Assembly: GCA_947476515.1 (NCBI GenBank)
Contig: CANJQZ010000029.1
Coordinates: forward strand, 1 to 13,694
Reading direction: 5' to 3'
Length of the DNA: 13,694 bases
Origin: Flavobacteriales bacterium
GTDB taxonomy: Bacteria > Bacteroidota > Bacteroidia > Flavobacteriales_D > Crocinitomicaceae
Shown here: positions 7,398 through 13,694 of the stretch, one piece after another
Numbering within the stretch: the stretch's first letter is position 1
Layout: each line of letters opens with the position of its first letter
Position numbers and translations under genes: made by a program
Notes under the pieces: generated by a model
Databases searched by the model: none
Seen by the model: only the letters and a program-made list of their open reading frames with translations
Told to the model about the DNA's origin: nothing

Positions 7398-8516
7398 ATG
7401 AAGAGCATTCTTTTACTTTCAATTTCCTTATTAACACTGAGCTTAAATTCCGTGGCTCAAAGTGTGACTTTTAGCGCTGCTAAACGCTTAGTGGAACCCG
7501 TTTTCGAAAGAGTTGTCAAGCCAGAGAATATTGTTGAATTAAAAAGTGTTCTGACTAAAGGAGCTAAAATTACTCCAACCTATCTCTGGACTATTTCAGG
7601 TGTTAAAGGTAAGGACTGGGATTTTGAAAAAGGATCGACTGAAAAATCACCATCTATAAAGCTATCCTTTAGTAGGTTAGGGAATTACACCGTAAATTTA
7701 ACTGTCATCTTAAATAAAGACAAAGACGATGAAAGTGAAATCTCCTATGAATTAGAAGATTATATTACAGTAAGAAGTGTCTTTCCAGAATTAGCAGCTT
7801 TATATGCTCAAAAACCAAAGCCAAATTACAAGAAATTAGTAACGCGCGCATCAGATTTTATAGTTAAGCCTAAATATGCAAATGATCCAACACCTCAGTT
7901 ATTTTTAGCTAAAGGATATCTAGGTTTGGTTCAAGAAGGTAATTCAGATCCTGAATTTGAAGGTGCCTTGGAAGAATGTGTTTCAAGTCTTGCCACAGCA
8001 AAAGAAATGGACAAAAATGGTGTTTTAAATGATGTGGAACATCAAAATTTCATCAATGAATTAGAGTTGCTTTTACTAAAAGAATATTTGGAAGTTCAAT
8101 TAGAAGGAGACATGGCTGAATTAGGGGAGGCAATTGAACTTTACGGTCAAGTAACTTTGAACCCCATTTGCATTAAATTTGTTGAAGCTTATCATAAATA
8201 CAAAACCAAAAATGCAAAAGGAGCTAATTTAATCTGGACAGCAGAAATACCCAAGTTATTAAAATATGAGCGTGGTGAAACTGATGAAAAATACAATAAC
8301 TCCTTTAAAAATGAACTAGGTGAATGGATTCCATTTACAGAAGCTGATGTTATGGTCTTAAAATATGGAGTCATGTACTCAGCAATCGTCTTAAAAGAGC
8401 TTAAAAATATCAACGCATGTGAAATTCTCAAGAAAGTTGACCCTTGGTTTCAATATGAAAAAGATTTTCGAGCGCTTTTTGAGGGAAGTGAATTCTCAAG
8501 TTGTATAAAAAATTAA
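7398..8516 (+). CDS. Secreted PKD-like protein of unknown function
   Basis: A 372-residue protein I do not recognise as a named family. It starts with a clear signal peptide (MKSILLLSISLLTLSLNSVA, cleavage near residue 21, no lipobox cysteine). Residues about 42-125 look like a PKD/Ig-type beta-sandwich: YLWTISGVKGKDWDF followed by LGNYTVNLTVIL, the usual W...G.YTV pattern. The remainder is mainly helical and rich in Leu, Glu and Lys, somewhat like a TPR-type helical repeat (FLAKGYLGLVQEGN, FEGALEECVSSL, LGEAIELYGQV). It is probably periplasmic. The ATG at 7398 is preferred over an upstream TTG at 7368 because it places the signal peptide at the N-terminus. It lies 51 bases after scpA and may share its transcript, though nothing in the sequence ties it to the mutase. 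Export is well supported; function is unknown. Confidence 0.78.
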   Translation: MKSILLLSISLLTLSLNSVAQSVTFSAAKRLVEPVFERVVKPENIVELKSVLTKGAKITPTYLWTISGVKGKDWDFEKGSTEKSPSIKLSFSRLGNYTVNLTVILNKDKDDESEISYELEDYITVRSVFPELAALYAQKPKPNYKKLVTRASDFIVKPKYANDPTPQLFLAKGYLGLVQEGNSDPEFEGALEECVSSLATAKEMDKNGVLNDVEHQNFINELELLLLKEYLEVQLEGDMAELGEAIELYGQVTLNPICIKFVEAYHKYKTKNAKGANLIWTAEIPKLLKYERGETDEKYNNSFKNELGEWIPFTEADVMVLKYGVMYSAIVLKELKNINACEILKKVDPWFQYEKDFRALFEGSEFSSCIKN

Positions 8517-8555
8517 CAAAAGGTATTTCACAACTTTATTATTTACCACCAGATC

Positions 8556-8584
8556 AACCTCCAATTTTAATGTAATTTTAGGTT
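8556..8584 (+). promoter_or_regulatory. Possible hairpin touching the ftsB-like start codon
   Basis: AACCT at 8556-8560 pairs with AGGTT at 8580-8584, and inside it AATT at 8563-8566 can pair with AATT at 8574-8577, with a two-base mismatch between the stems and a seven-base loop. The structure ends on the base just before the ATG at 8585, so it could limit ribosome access. The stems are short and AT-rich, so it may be chance. The sequence GTAATTTTA within it also resembles a -7 box with one mismatch. Confidence 0.25.
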
Positions 8585-8869
8585 ATGAATAAAATACCTA
8601 AATTCCTTAAAAACAAATACAGTATTACTTTCATAGTTTTTTTACTCTATTCTCTTTTCTTGGACGATTTAGATGTGTTCACTCTTTACCATAATTTAAA
8701 CAAGCGATTTGAATTGCATGAACAGAATATTGTAATGAATAAGCAATTGGTTGAAACAAAAAAAACTCTAAAATCTTTGCACGGCATGAATTATCTAGAA
8801 GCCTATGCAAGGTCTGAAAAGTTCTTCAAAAAGGATAATGAAGATATCTTTGTGATTATTTATAAGTGA
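8585..8869 (+). CDS. FtsB/DivIC-family septum formation initiator
   Basis: A 94-residue bitopic membrane protein. After a short basic cytoplasmic tail (residues 1-11) there is one membrane segment (about 12-26, YSITFIVFLLYSLFL), then DDLDVF and a predicted coiled coil (about 34-66, with KRFELHEQNIVMNKQLVETK), ending in the family signature YARSEKFFKKDNEDIFVI. This matches Bacteroidota FtsB/DivIC-type proteins, which sit in the divisome with FtsL and FtsQ and help activate septal peptidoglycan synthesis. I leave the symbol empty because FtsB and DivIC are hard to separate on such short sequences. From memory, this gene is often found near methylmalonyl-CoA mutase genes in Bacteroidota, as here. 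It starts 68 bases after the PKD-like gene, and its 3' end overlaps the SpoIID-like gene tail to tail by 14 bases. Confidence 0.85.
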   Translation: MNKIPKFLKNKYSITFIVFLLYSLFLDDLDVFTLYHNLNKRFELHEQNIVMNKQLVETKKTLKSLHGMNYLEAYARSEKFFKKDNEDIFVIIYK

Positions 8870-9995
8870 AATCAACTATTTTAACAGCAGGAAAGTAGAA
8901 TCTAATGATTTGATCATAAGAATATCCATTTCTGGCCATTTTCATCGCGCCTTCTTGACAAAGTCCAACACCATGACCGTAACCTCTACCTTCCACAATA
9001 ATAAAAGCTCCTTCCTTTCTTGTATTGAAAAAAGTAGATTTTAAATGAAATTTTTCTCTGATATCTCTCAAAGGAATGCCGTAACCAGGGTGCAGATAAA
9101 ATGCTGTTCTTTCCGTTTGAACAAAGTGAAACAAAAGCTGTCTGCTCAAACTATCATCAATTGGAAAATTATAATTATTTACTAAGAAACTGATCCACTC
9201 TGCTTCAGGTATTGATTTCTTCCAAGTCGCTTGTTTTGTATATATGCAAAAAGTATCTTTAAAGGAGGAGAGTCCATCAATTGTTTCATTCCAAACATGA
9301 GCAGGGTTGCAAGTTTGACCACCACAATTTGCAGAAAAATAACACGGAGCTAATTCGTCATTTTGATCATAGAGTACTTTTGGAGCTGTTTGACGCACTG
9401 CAGAATCAATAATCGTACTTCCTAATCGCTTATGTAAATATGCTTGGCAATGAACACGATCACAAATTTCATATCCATCTTCTAGATGTTTATTCCGAAA
9501 TTTCAGTGCATAAGTCCTACTGATTAATGCTTGAACTTTATAGTACTCTAATTTTTGACCTGTTCCAGATTCAGATTCAACCACACCTTCTAGATAAGCA
9601 TCTAATTCGACCATATTAACCAATCGCATCGCATTATTCGCCAAAGAAAATTCAAAATCACCTTCATATTGTCTAGATTTAATTGAAGGAATAACGCCTG
9701 TAAATTCAATAGATTCCTCCTTATTGATGGTATAAAAAGAGATTTTTTTGAATTTTGAGAATTTATTTCCACGAAATAAAATTGAAATTTTACCTCCTTC
9801 CAGAAAAACCTCGACAATATCATTAGCGTTTGCTAAACCAATATAGGTGGAATCGGCAATAATATGATAGGGTGCTGTTGAATGAGCCGCTTTAACTTTT
9901 TTCAATTGAGAGTCGGTAAATAAGCCGATACGCATTTTTTGAGCCTGTCCTAAAAATGAACAAATAAAGAACAATAAAAAAAATAATCTATTCAA
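8856..9995 (-). CDS. SpoIID/LytB-domain peptidoglycan lytic protein
   Basis: A 379-residue exported protein. Residues 1-19 are a signal peptide (MNRLFFLLFFICSFLGQAQ). The SpoIID/LytB domain follows: LDAYLEGVVESESG, where Glu142 aligns with the catalytic Glu of SpoIID lytic transglycosylases; VQALISRTYALKFR; the cysteine-rich pair ICDRVHCQAY and CYFSANCGGQTCNPAHVW; and GRGYGHGVGLCQEGA at about 336-350, the family's most conserved block. SpoIID cleaves denuded glycan strands in Bacillus engulfment; in Bacteroidota, which do not form spores, such proteins are presumed periplasmic cell-wall or division enzymes. The start is TTG at 9995-9993: an in-frame TGA is three codons upstream (10004-10002), and the first ATG (residue 21) would remove the signal peptide. 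It is the last gene of the surE-lpxB run, 31 bases after lpxB. Confidence 0.92.
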   Translation of the reverse strand: MNRLFFLLFFICSFLGQAQKMRIGLFTDSQLKKVKAAHSTAPYHIIADSTYIGLANANDIVEVFLEGGKISILFRGNKFSKFKKISFYTINKEESIEFTGVIPSIKSRQYEGDFEFSLANNAMRLVNMVELDAYLEGVVESESGTGQKLEYYKVQALISRTYALKFRNKHLEDGYEICDRVHCQAYLHKRLGSTIIDSAVRQTAPKVLYDQNDELAPCYFSANCGGQTCNPAHVWNETIDGLSSFKDTFCIYTKQATWKKSIPEAEWISFLVNNYNFPIDDSLSRQLLFHFVQTERTAFYLHPGYGIPLRDIREKFHLKSTFFNTRKEGAFIIVEGRGYGHGVGLCQEGAMKMARNGYSYDQIIRFYFPAVKIVDFTYK

Positions 9996-10026
9996 AAGAG
10001 CTCAGGTAAAAGTCAATCATAATACC

Positions 10027-11145
10027 CTATTTAACGAAAAAAGTTTCAAGTATGTCCGCTGCAACACGATCACTTGCTCCTTGATTACCCAAGGATTTTA
10101 TCAATATCTTATAATTTGATAATAAACGCGAACGATCTGGTGTACCTTCTTCAAGTTTTTTTAAATAATGAACCATATTTTCAGAGGTGCAATCTCCTTG
10201 AATTAATTCTTTAACAAGTTCTTGATCTAAAATTAGATTGACCAAGGAAATAAACTTAATCTTCACTAATAACTTAGCAATACGAAAGGATACAGGCGAG
10301 GTAGCATAGCAAACTACTTGAGGTACTTCAAATAAGGCAGTTTCAAGTGTTGCTGTACCGGAGGTGACCAAGGCTAAATTTGCTTTTTCTAAGATCGAAT
10401 AGGTTTGACCAAAAACCAATTGAGTGTCATCAGTAACTAAATTTTTATAAAAATCAATTGATAAATTAGTGGAGCAAGCAACAACAATTTCGTAATCTGG
10501 AAAAGATTTTGCTGCAGCTATCATATTGGGCAGTTTACGCTTCACTTCTTGCGCTCTACTTCCTGGAAGCAATGCCAATATTTTTCGATCACTGAGCAGC
10601 GTTAGAGGTGGATGCGTTTCTTCCTTAAATTTCATCACTTCATCCAAAAGTGGGTGTCCCAGATATTTTACAGGGTAATCATAGGTCTCATAAAAACTTT
10701 TTTCAAACGGGAGAATACAATATAATTGGGTTACATCCCTTTTGATAGCATGCACTCTAGAGGCCTTCCAAGCCCAAATTTGTGGGGAGATATAATATAT
10801 AACAGGAATTCCTTGTTCCTTGGCCCAAGAAGCTATTCTAAGATTAAATCCTGGAAAATCGATAAGAACCAAAGCATCTGGTTGAAATTCTTTAATTTCT
10901 TTTTTACAGGTCTTGATGTTGCCTAGTATGGTACGGAGATTCATCAAAACTTCTAGAAACCCCATAAAAGAAAGCGACCTCACATGCTTCAATAATAACA
11001 TGCCTTCTGCTTCCATTCTATCTCCACCCCAGCCCTTAAAAATAAAATTGTTGGATTGCTTATTCCATGCGCGCATTAGATTTGCTCCATGTAAGTCACC
11101 TGAAACTTCTCCAGCAATAAAAAAAATACGCTTCTTAGAGTTCAT
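10027..11145 (-). CDS. lpxB: Lipid-A-disaccharide synthase
   Basis: A 372-residue GT-B glycosyltransferase (family GT19) that joins UDP-2,3-diacylglucosamine and lipid X into the lipid A disaccharide at the inner face of the cytoplasmic membrane. All the usual blocks are present: AGEVSGDLHGA (residues 11-21), GWGGDRMEAEG (38-48), SFMGFLEVL (59-67), IDFPGFNLR with Asp96, PQIWAWK (121-127), GHPLLDEV (163-170), LPGSRAQEVKR with Arg197, TSGTATLETALF (261-272) and NLILDQELVKELIQ. Length is normal and no key block is missing. Its ATG follows the stop codon of the small membrane-protein gene with no base between them (TAAATG), so translation is probably coupled. With surE upstream and the SpoIID-like gene downstream it forms one envelope-related operon. 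It shows that the organism makes lipid A. Confidence 0.97.
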   Translation of the reverse strand: MNSKKRIFFIAGEVSGDLHGANLMRAWNKQSNNFIFKGWGGDRMEAEGMLLLKHVRSLSFMGFLEVLMNLRTILGNIKTCKKEIKEFQPDALVLIDFPGFNLRIASWAKEQGIPVIYYISPQIWAWKASRVHAIKRDVTQLYCILPFEKSFYETYDYPVKYLGHPLLDEVMKFKEETHPPLTLLSDRKILALLPGSRAQEVKRKLPNMIAAAKSFPDYEIVVACSTNLSIDFYKNLVTDDTQLVFGQTYSILEKANLALVTSGTATLETALFEVPQVVCYATSPVSFRIAKLLVKIKFISLVNLILDQELVKELIQGDCTSENMVHYLKKLEEGTPDRSRLLSNYKILIKSLGNQGASDRVAADILETFFVK

Positions 11146-11451
11146 TTAAGAAAGTAGATTTACATATATCATGTATGGGATAAAACAAAACATTGCAAAA
11201 ATGATACCTCTCGAAATTTGATATTCTTCCTTATTCAGAAAAATATAGAACCACATTAAATTAGAAATCAAAGCTAAAGAAATGTACTTACTTGTAAATT
11301 CAGGATAGGCTACAAATTGATCCCAAAAAAAACTAAAAGGATAATCGTTTATTAAGGCTAGAATAAAAAGTACGATAGGTAAAAATACCACCGGGGAAAT
11401 AAAACCAATTGCAGTTCCAATTAGATGTTTTTTTGTGATGTTGATTTTCAT
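11146..11451 (-). CDS. Small membrane protein, three predicted helices, unknown function
   Basis: A 101-residue protein with no domain I recognise. Three hydrophobic segments are visible, at about residues 11-34, 55-72 and 80-99, with a basic N-terminus (MKINITKKH) and a KEEYQISR loop between the last two, so it should sit in the inner membrane. It is a real gene rather than a chance frame: its ATG overlaps the surE stop in an ATGA arrangement, its own TAA touches the lpxB ATG, and it fills the space between them exactly. This coupling suggests matched expression with lpxB. A role in lipid A or envelope biology is inference from position only. Confidence 0.8.
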   Translation of the reverse strand: MKINITKKHLIGTAIGFISPVVFLPIVLFILALINDYPFSFFWDQFVAYPEFTSKYISLALISNLMWFYIFLNKEEYQISRGIIFAMFCFIPYMIYVNLLS

Positions 11452-12212
11452 AAATTAAATGATTTTAAATTTCCAATAACAGCATGATTGGTTAGGTCAA
11501 AATGAGTGGGTACAATGCTAATAAAACCTTCCTTTAATACCGCCAAATCAGTGTCTTCTCTTTTGTCAACTTCGGTAAAGTCGCCTGTTAACCAATAATA
11601 AGGATTGCCAAATTGATCCAATCTTTTATCAAATCGATCCGACCAAAAAGCATGTGCTTGATTACAAATACGCGTTCCCTTAATTTCTTGCTTTTTTAAT
11701 TTTGGGATATTTACATTTAAACAAGTATTAAGCGGTAAGTTACTATCAAGAACTTTTTTAATTATTTTAGAAATCCATTCTGACCCTTGAGTAAAGTCTG
11801 CATCTTGTGCATAATCAGCCAAGGAAAAACCAATGGATGGTATTCCTTCCATGGCGCCTTCTATTGCAGCGGACATCGTACCAGAATACAGAACATTGGT
11901 AGAGGTGTTTTCACCGTGATTAATTCCGGATAATAACAAATCAGGTTTCCTATGTAAAACTTCATAGATAGCTAATTTCACACAATCTACGGGAGTACCT
12001 GAACATGAAAAAGCTTTGATGTCACCAAAAATATGACTAGGACTCAATCGCAAAGGATGATTAATAGTTATAGCATGACCCATGCCGGATTGAGCTTTGT
12101 CTGGAGCAACTACTACAACTTCACCAAATTGCATAGCAATATGAACCAAAGCACTTATACCATTAGAATTAATGCTATCGTCATTGGTTATTAAAATTAA
12201 TTTTTGCTGCAT
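11448..12212 (-). CDS. surE: 5'/3'-nucleotidase SurE
   Basis: A 254-residue cytoplasmic metal-dependent phosphatase that removes phosphate from nucleoside 5'- and 3'-monophosphates and is linked to stationary-phase survival in other bacteria. The family signatures are intact: LILITNDDS with metal ligands Asp11 and Asp12 near the N-terminus, SGMGHAITI with ligand Ser42, SGTPVDCVKLA (71-81), and GINHGENTSTNVLYSGTMSA with ligand Asn98 followed by the conserved YSGTVxxA-like block. Length is typical. The ATG at 12212 lies 17 bases from a candidate -7 box on the minus strand, so this is probably the first gene of the operon. The stop codon overlaps the next gene's start (ATGA), followed by lpxB and the SpoIID-like gene. 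Confidence 0.97.
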   Translation of the reverse strand: MQQKLILITNDDSINSNGISALVHIAMQFGEVVVVAPDKAQSGMGHAITINHPLRLSPSHIFGDIKAFSCSGTPVDCVKLAIYEVLHRKPDLLLSGINHGENTSTNVLYSGTMSAAIEGAMEGIPSIGFSLADYAQDADFTQGSEWISKIIKKVLDSNLPLNTCLNVNIPKLKKQEIKGTRICNQAHAFWSDRFDKRLDQFGNPYYWLTGDFTEVDKREDTDLAVLKEGFISIVPTHFDLTNHAVIGNLKSFNL

Positions 12213-12228
12213 ATTCCTTGCTCTTCAA

Positions 12229-12236
12229 CAAAATTA
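12229..12236 (-). promoter_or_regulatory. Candidate -7 box for the surE operon
   Basis: Read on the minus strand this is TAATTTTG, an exact match to TAnnTTTG, 16 bases before the surE ATG. No TTTG -33 element is visible at the expected distance, so support is partial. The plus-strand box for the peptidase gene begins 22 bases away, with a TAATATTA palindrome (12239-12246) between the two. Confidence 0.35.
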
Positions 12237-12258
12237 CTTAATATTAGCAGACTTTAAG

Positions 12259-12266
12259 TATTTTTG
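12259..12266 (+). promoter_or_regulatory. Candidate -7 box for the NlpC/P60 gene
   Basis: TATTTTTG is an exact match to TAnnTTTG, 17 bases before the ATG at 12284, the same distance pattern as in front of mutA. A TTTG -33 element is not seen. TTGAAG at 12264-12269 is the inverted copy of CTTCAA at 12223-12228, next to the surE box. Confidence 0.38.
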
Positions 12267-12283
12267 AAGCATAGAATTATAAA

Positions 12284-13048
12284 ATGAAACTTCTCACCTC
12301 AAACCAACGGAATGCATTTTGTTTTGTTGGAATAAGCCCTATCCGCAGCTCACCTAATGACAGTAGTGAACAAGTAAGTCAGCTGGTTTTTGGAGAAGTG
12401 GTTGAAGTACTTGAAATCAAAAACTATTGGGTCAGCATAAAAACCTATAAAGATTCCTATGAAGGTTATGTAGACTACAAGCATCTTTTGGCGTTGAGTG
12501 ACAAAGAATTAAAACAATGGCTTGATCAAGGAGAAATAACAAGTATTTTAACTCAAACCATAAAATGCCCATGGGGAGAGCAGATGATACCCTGCGGTAG
12601 TTTCATTGGCAACGAACAAATCTTTAGTATTGGCAATTACCAATTTGATAAAATATCTGTTGATAGTTTTGAGAAAAGAGGAATTGAATTGGCCAATACA
12701 TTAATAAACACTCCCTATCTATGGGGAGGGAAATCAAGTTTCGGAATAGATTGTTCTGGCTTTACCCAACTCATATTCCGTAGTCTTTTTATCAATCTCC
12801 CTAGAGATGCTTATCAACAAGAAGAACTAGGTCAACATGTTAACTTTAAGGATCGGGAACCCATGGATTTAGCCTTTTTTAGCAATGATCAAGGAAAAAT
12901 AACGCATGTAGGAATAATTCTAGAGGGTAATTTAATTATTCACGCTTCTGGAAGGGTTAGAATTGACACCTTGAATCAAGATGGAATTTGGAATGAGGAA
13001 ATGGGAACAACAACACATAAATTAACTGTTATTAAAAGATTAATTTGA
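12284..13048 (+). CDS. SH3-domain NlpC/P60 (C40) peptidase
   Basis: A 254-residue cysteine peptidase. An SH3b-like domain occupies about residues 13-68 (ISPIRSSPNDSSEQVSQLVF then VVEVLEIKNYWVSIKT and YEGYVDYKHL), followed by a second, weaker SH3-like segment (about 85-125). The C-terminal NlpC/P60 domain (about 130-254) has the catalytic Cys157 in IDCSGFTQL, His208 in ITHVGIIL and the third polar residue His220 in IIHASGRV. TPYLWGGKSSFG just before the Cys is also typical. The layout resembles YkfC-like gamma-D-glutamyl-diamino acid endopeptidases, which cut muropeptides. There is no signal peptide (MKLLTSNQRNAF), so a cytoplasmic role in muropeptide recycling is plausible, but this is inference. 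It is divergent from surE and 71 bases ahead of the epimerase gene. Confidence 0.9.
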   Translation: MKLLTSNQRNAFCFVGISPIRSSPNDSSEQVSQLVFGEVVEVLEIKNYWVSIKTYKDSYEGYVDYKHLLALSDKELKQWLDQGEITSILTQTIKCPWGEQMIPCGSFIGNEQIFSIGNYQFDKISVDSFEKRGIELANTLINTPYLWGGKSSFGIDCSGFTQLIFRSLFINLPRDAYQQEELGQHVNFKDREPMDLAFFSNDQGKITHVGIILEGNLIIHASGRVRIDTLNQDGIWNEEMGTTTHKLTVIKRLI

Positions 13049-13067
13049 TTTTCTAAACCTAAAAATG

Positions 13068-13103
13068 GAACAAATATGTCGTTTTTTATACCGATATTTG
13101 TTC
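13068..13103. repeat. Perfect 10-bp inverted repeat upstream of the epimerase gene
   Basis: GAACAAATAT at 13068-13077 is matched exactly by its inverted copy ATATTTGTTC at 13094-13103, with a 16-base spacer. It lies between the NlpC/P60 stop and the epimerase start, ending 16 bases before the ATG. The right arm contains GATATTTG (13093-13100), which differs from the -7 consensus by one base, so the repeat may be a regulator site overlapping the promoter. It could alternatively form a weak hairpin after the peptidase gene, but no T-tract follows on the plus strand. Confidence 0.5.
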
Positions 13104-13119
13104 AATAAATATTCTAAGA

Positions 13120-13694
13120 ATGCGTATATTAGTAAGTGGGGGTGCAGGATTTATTGGAAGTAATTTGGTTAAGCGACTTGTATCAGAAGGACACGAAGTA
13201 GTTGTACTTGACAATTTATTACGCGGAAATAAATTAGATAAAGATACTTTTGCAAAAATAAAATTCATTCGCGGAGATGTTCGAGATTTCGCAACCGTTT
13301 CTGAGGCAATGAAGAATTGTGACGCAGTCTACCATTTCGCAGCTGTTTTAGGAGTTGATATTGTAGCTGATCACCCCGTTGAAACCATGGATGTTGAAGT
13401 AATCGGAACAAGAAATATGGTTGAAGCTGCGGCTGCCAATAATATAAAATACTTTTTATACGCTTCAACAAGTGGGATATACAGCCACAGTGCCATTGTT
13501 AAAAGCGCCTTGTCTGAAGATGTTTTGGTTGATCCTAGAACCTCTTATGCTATGGCTAAACGATACAATGAAATATATTTGGCTGCGCATCACAAAGAGC
13601 GAGGACTCAATGTTATTTCACTGCGGTTTTTTAATGTCTATGGTCACAATCAAGACAATAGAATGGTAGTCCCTAGATTTTTTGAGCAAGCAAT
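13120..13694 (+). CDS. NAD-dependent epimerase/dehydratase (extended SDR), 3' end missing
   Basis: The first 191 codons of a nucleotide-sugar epimerase/dehydratase, cut by the right edge of the window. It opens with the Rossmann motif MRILVSGGAGFIGSNLVKRL (GGAGFIG at 7-13), then an acidic residue at the end of the second strand (VVVLDN, Asp31) that favours NAD over NADP, GDVRD at 52-56, and YHFAAVLGVD. The catalytic set is complete: Ser/Thr in YASTSGIYS (about 116-118), then Tyr143 and Lys147 in SYAMAK. LRFFNVYG at 168-175 is also standard. Such enzymes act on UDP-, GDP- or dTDP-sugars for capsule, LPS or exopolysaccharide. The substrate cannot be named from this half. The ATG at 13120 is well placed, directly before the Rossmann strand. 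Confidence 0.92.
   Translation, partial: MRILVSGGAGFIGSNLVKRLVSEGHEVVVLDNLLRGNKLDKDTFAKIKFIRGDVRDFATVSEAMKNCDAVYHFAAVLGVDIVADHPVETMDVEVIGTRNMVEAAAANNIKYFLYASTSGIYSHSAIVKSALSEDVLVDPRTSYAMAKRYNEIYLAAHHKERGLNVISLRFFNVYGHNQDNRMVVPRFFEQA

Noticed and set aside
8498..8536. Inverted repeat AAGTTGT / ACAACTT at the end of the PKD-like gene as a terminator
   Set aside because: The stem is seven AT-rich pairs with a 25-base loop and no T-tract follows; it is too weak to call.
13472..13669. A 65-codon plus-strand frame and several antisense frames between 13086 and 13471
   Set aside because: They lie in other frames of the epimerase/dehydratase gene, whose Rossmann and YxxxK motifs run without interruption from 13120 to the edge.

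Overview
The window looks like a piece of a Bacteroidota chromosome. It is AT-rich and has almost no Shine-Dalgarno sequences. Several intergenic boxes match the Bacteroidota -7 element TAnnTTTG. The gene content fits too: a helix-hairpin-helix/outer-membrane-barrel protein, a PorV/PorQ-like barrel protein, the heterodimeric MutA/ScpA methylmalonyl-CoA mutase and lipid A synthesis (so a diderm). I cannot place it below phylum from the sequence alone. I see no tRNA, rRNA, CRISPR array, insertion sequence, phage gene or composition break; it reads as ordinary core and envelope chromosome, and no gene-free stretch exceeds 200 bases.

Layout. (1) 1-3758, all minus strand, transcribed right to left: a PorV-like outer-membrane barrel protein, a secreted HHH-domain/beta-barrel protein starting one base later on TTG, an ECF sigma factor, and the start of an unrecognised gene running off the left edge. 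(2) 3950-8869, plus strand: mutA and scpA (overlapping; the B12-dependent methylmalonyl-CoA mutase heterodimer), a secreted PKD-like protein of unknown role, and a small FtsB/DivIC-type divisome protein. (3) 8856-12212, minus strand: a tightly coupled run surE, a three-helix membrane protein, lpxB and a SpoIID/LytB-type peptidoglycan lytic enzyme. Its last gene meets the division gene tail to tail with a 14-base overlap. (4) 12284-13694, plus strand: an SH3/NlpC-P60 peptidase without a signal peptide, then a nucleotide-sugar epimerase/dehydratase cut by the right edge.

Function. Apart from mutA/scpA, which link succinyl-CoA and propionate metabolism, most genes concern the envelope: lipid A (lpxB), peptidoglycan remodelling (spoIID-like, NlpC/P60), division (ftsB-like), outer-membrane barrels and sugar-nucleotide chemistry. 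No new defence or mobile system is visible. The least explained parts are the HHH-barrel/PorV-like pair, the PKD-like protein behind the mutase, the small membrane protein between surE and lpxB, and a perfect 10-bp inverted repeat in front of the epimerase gene.
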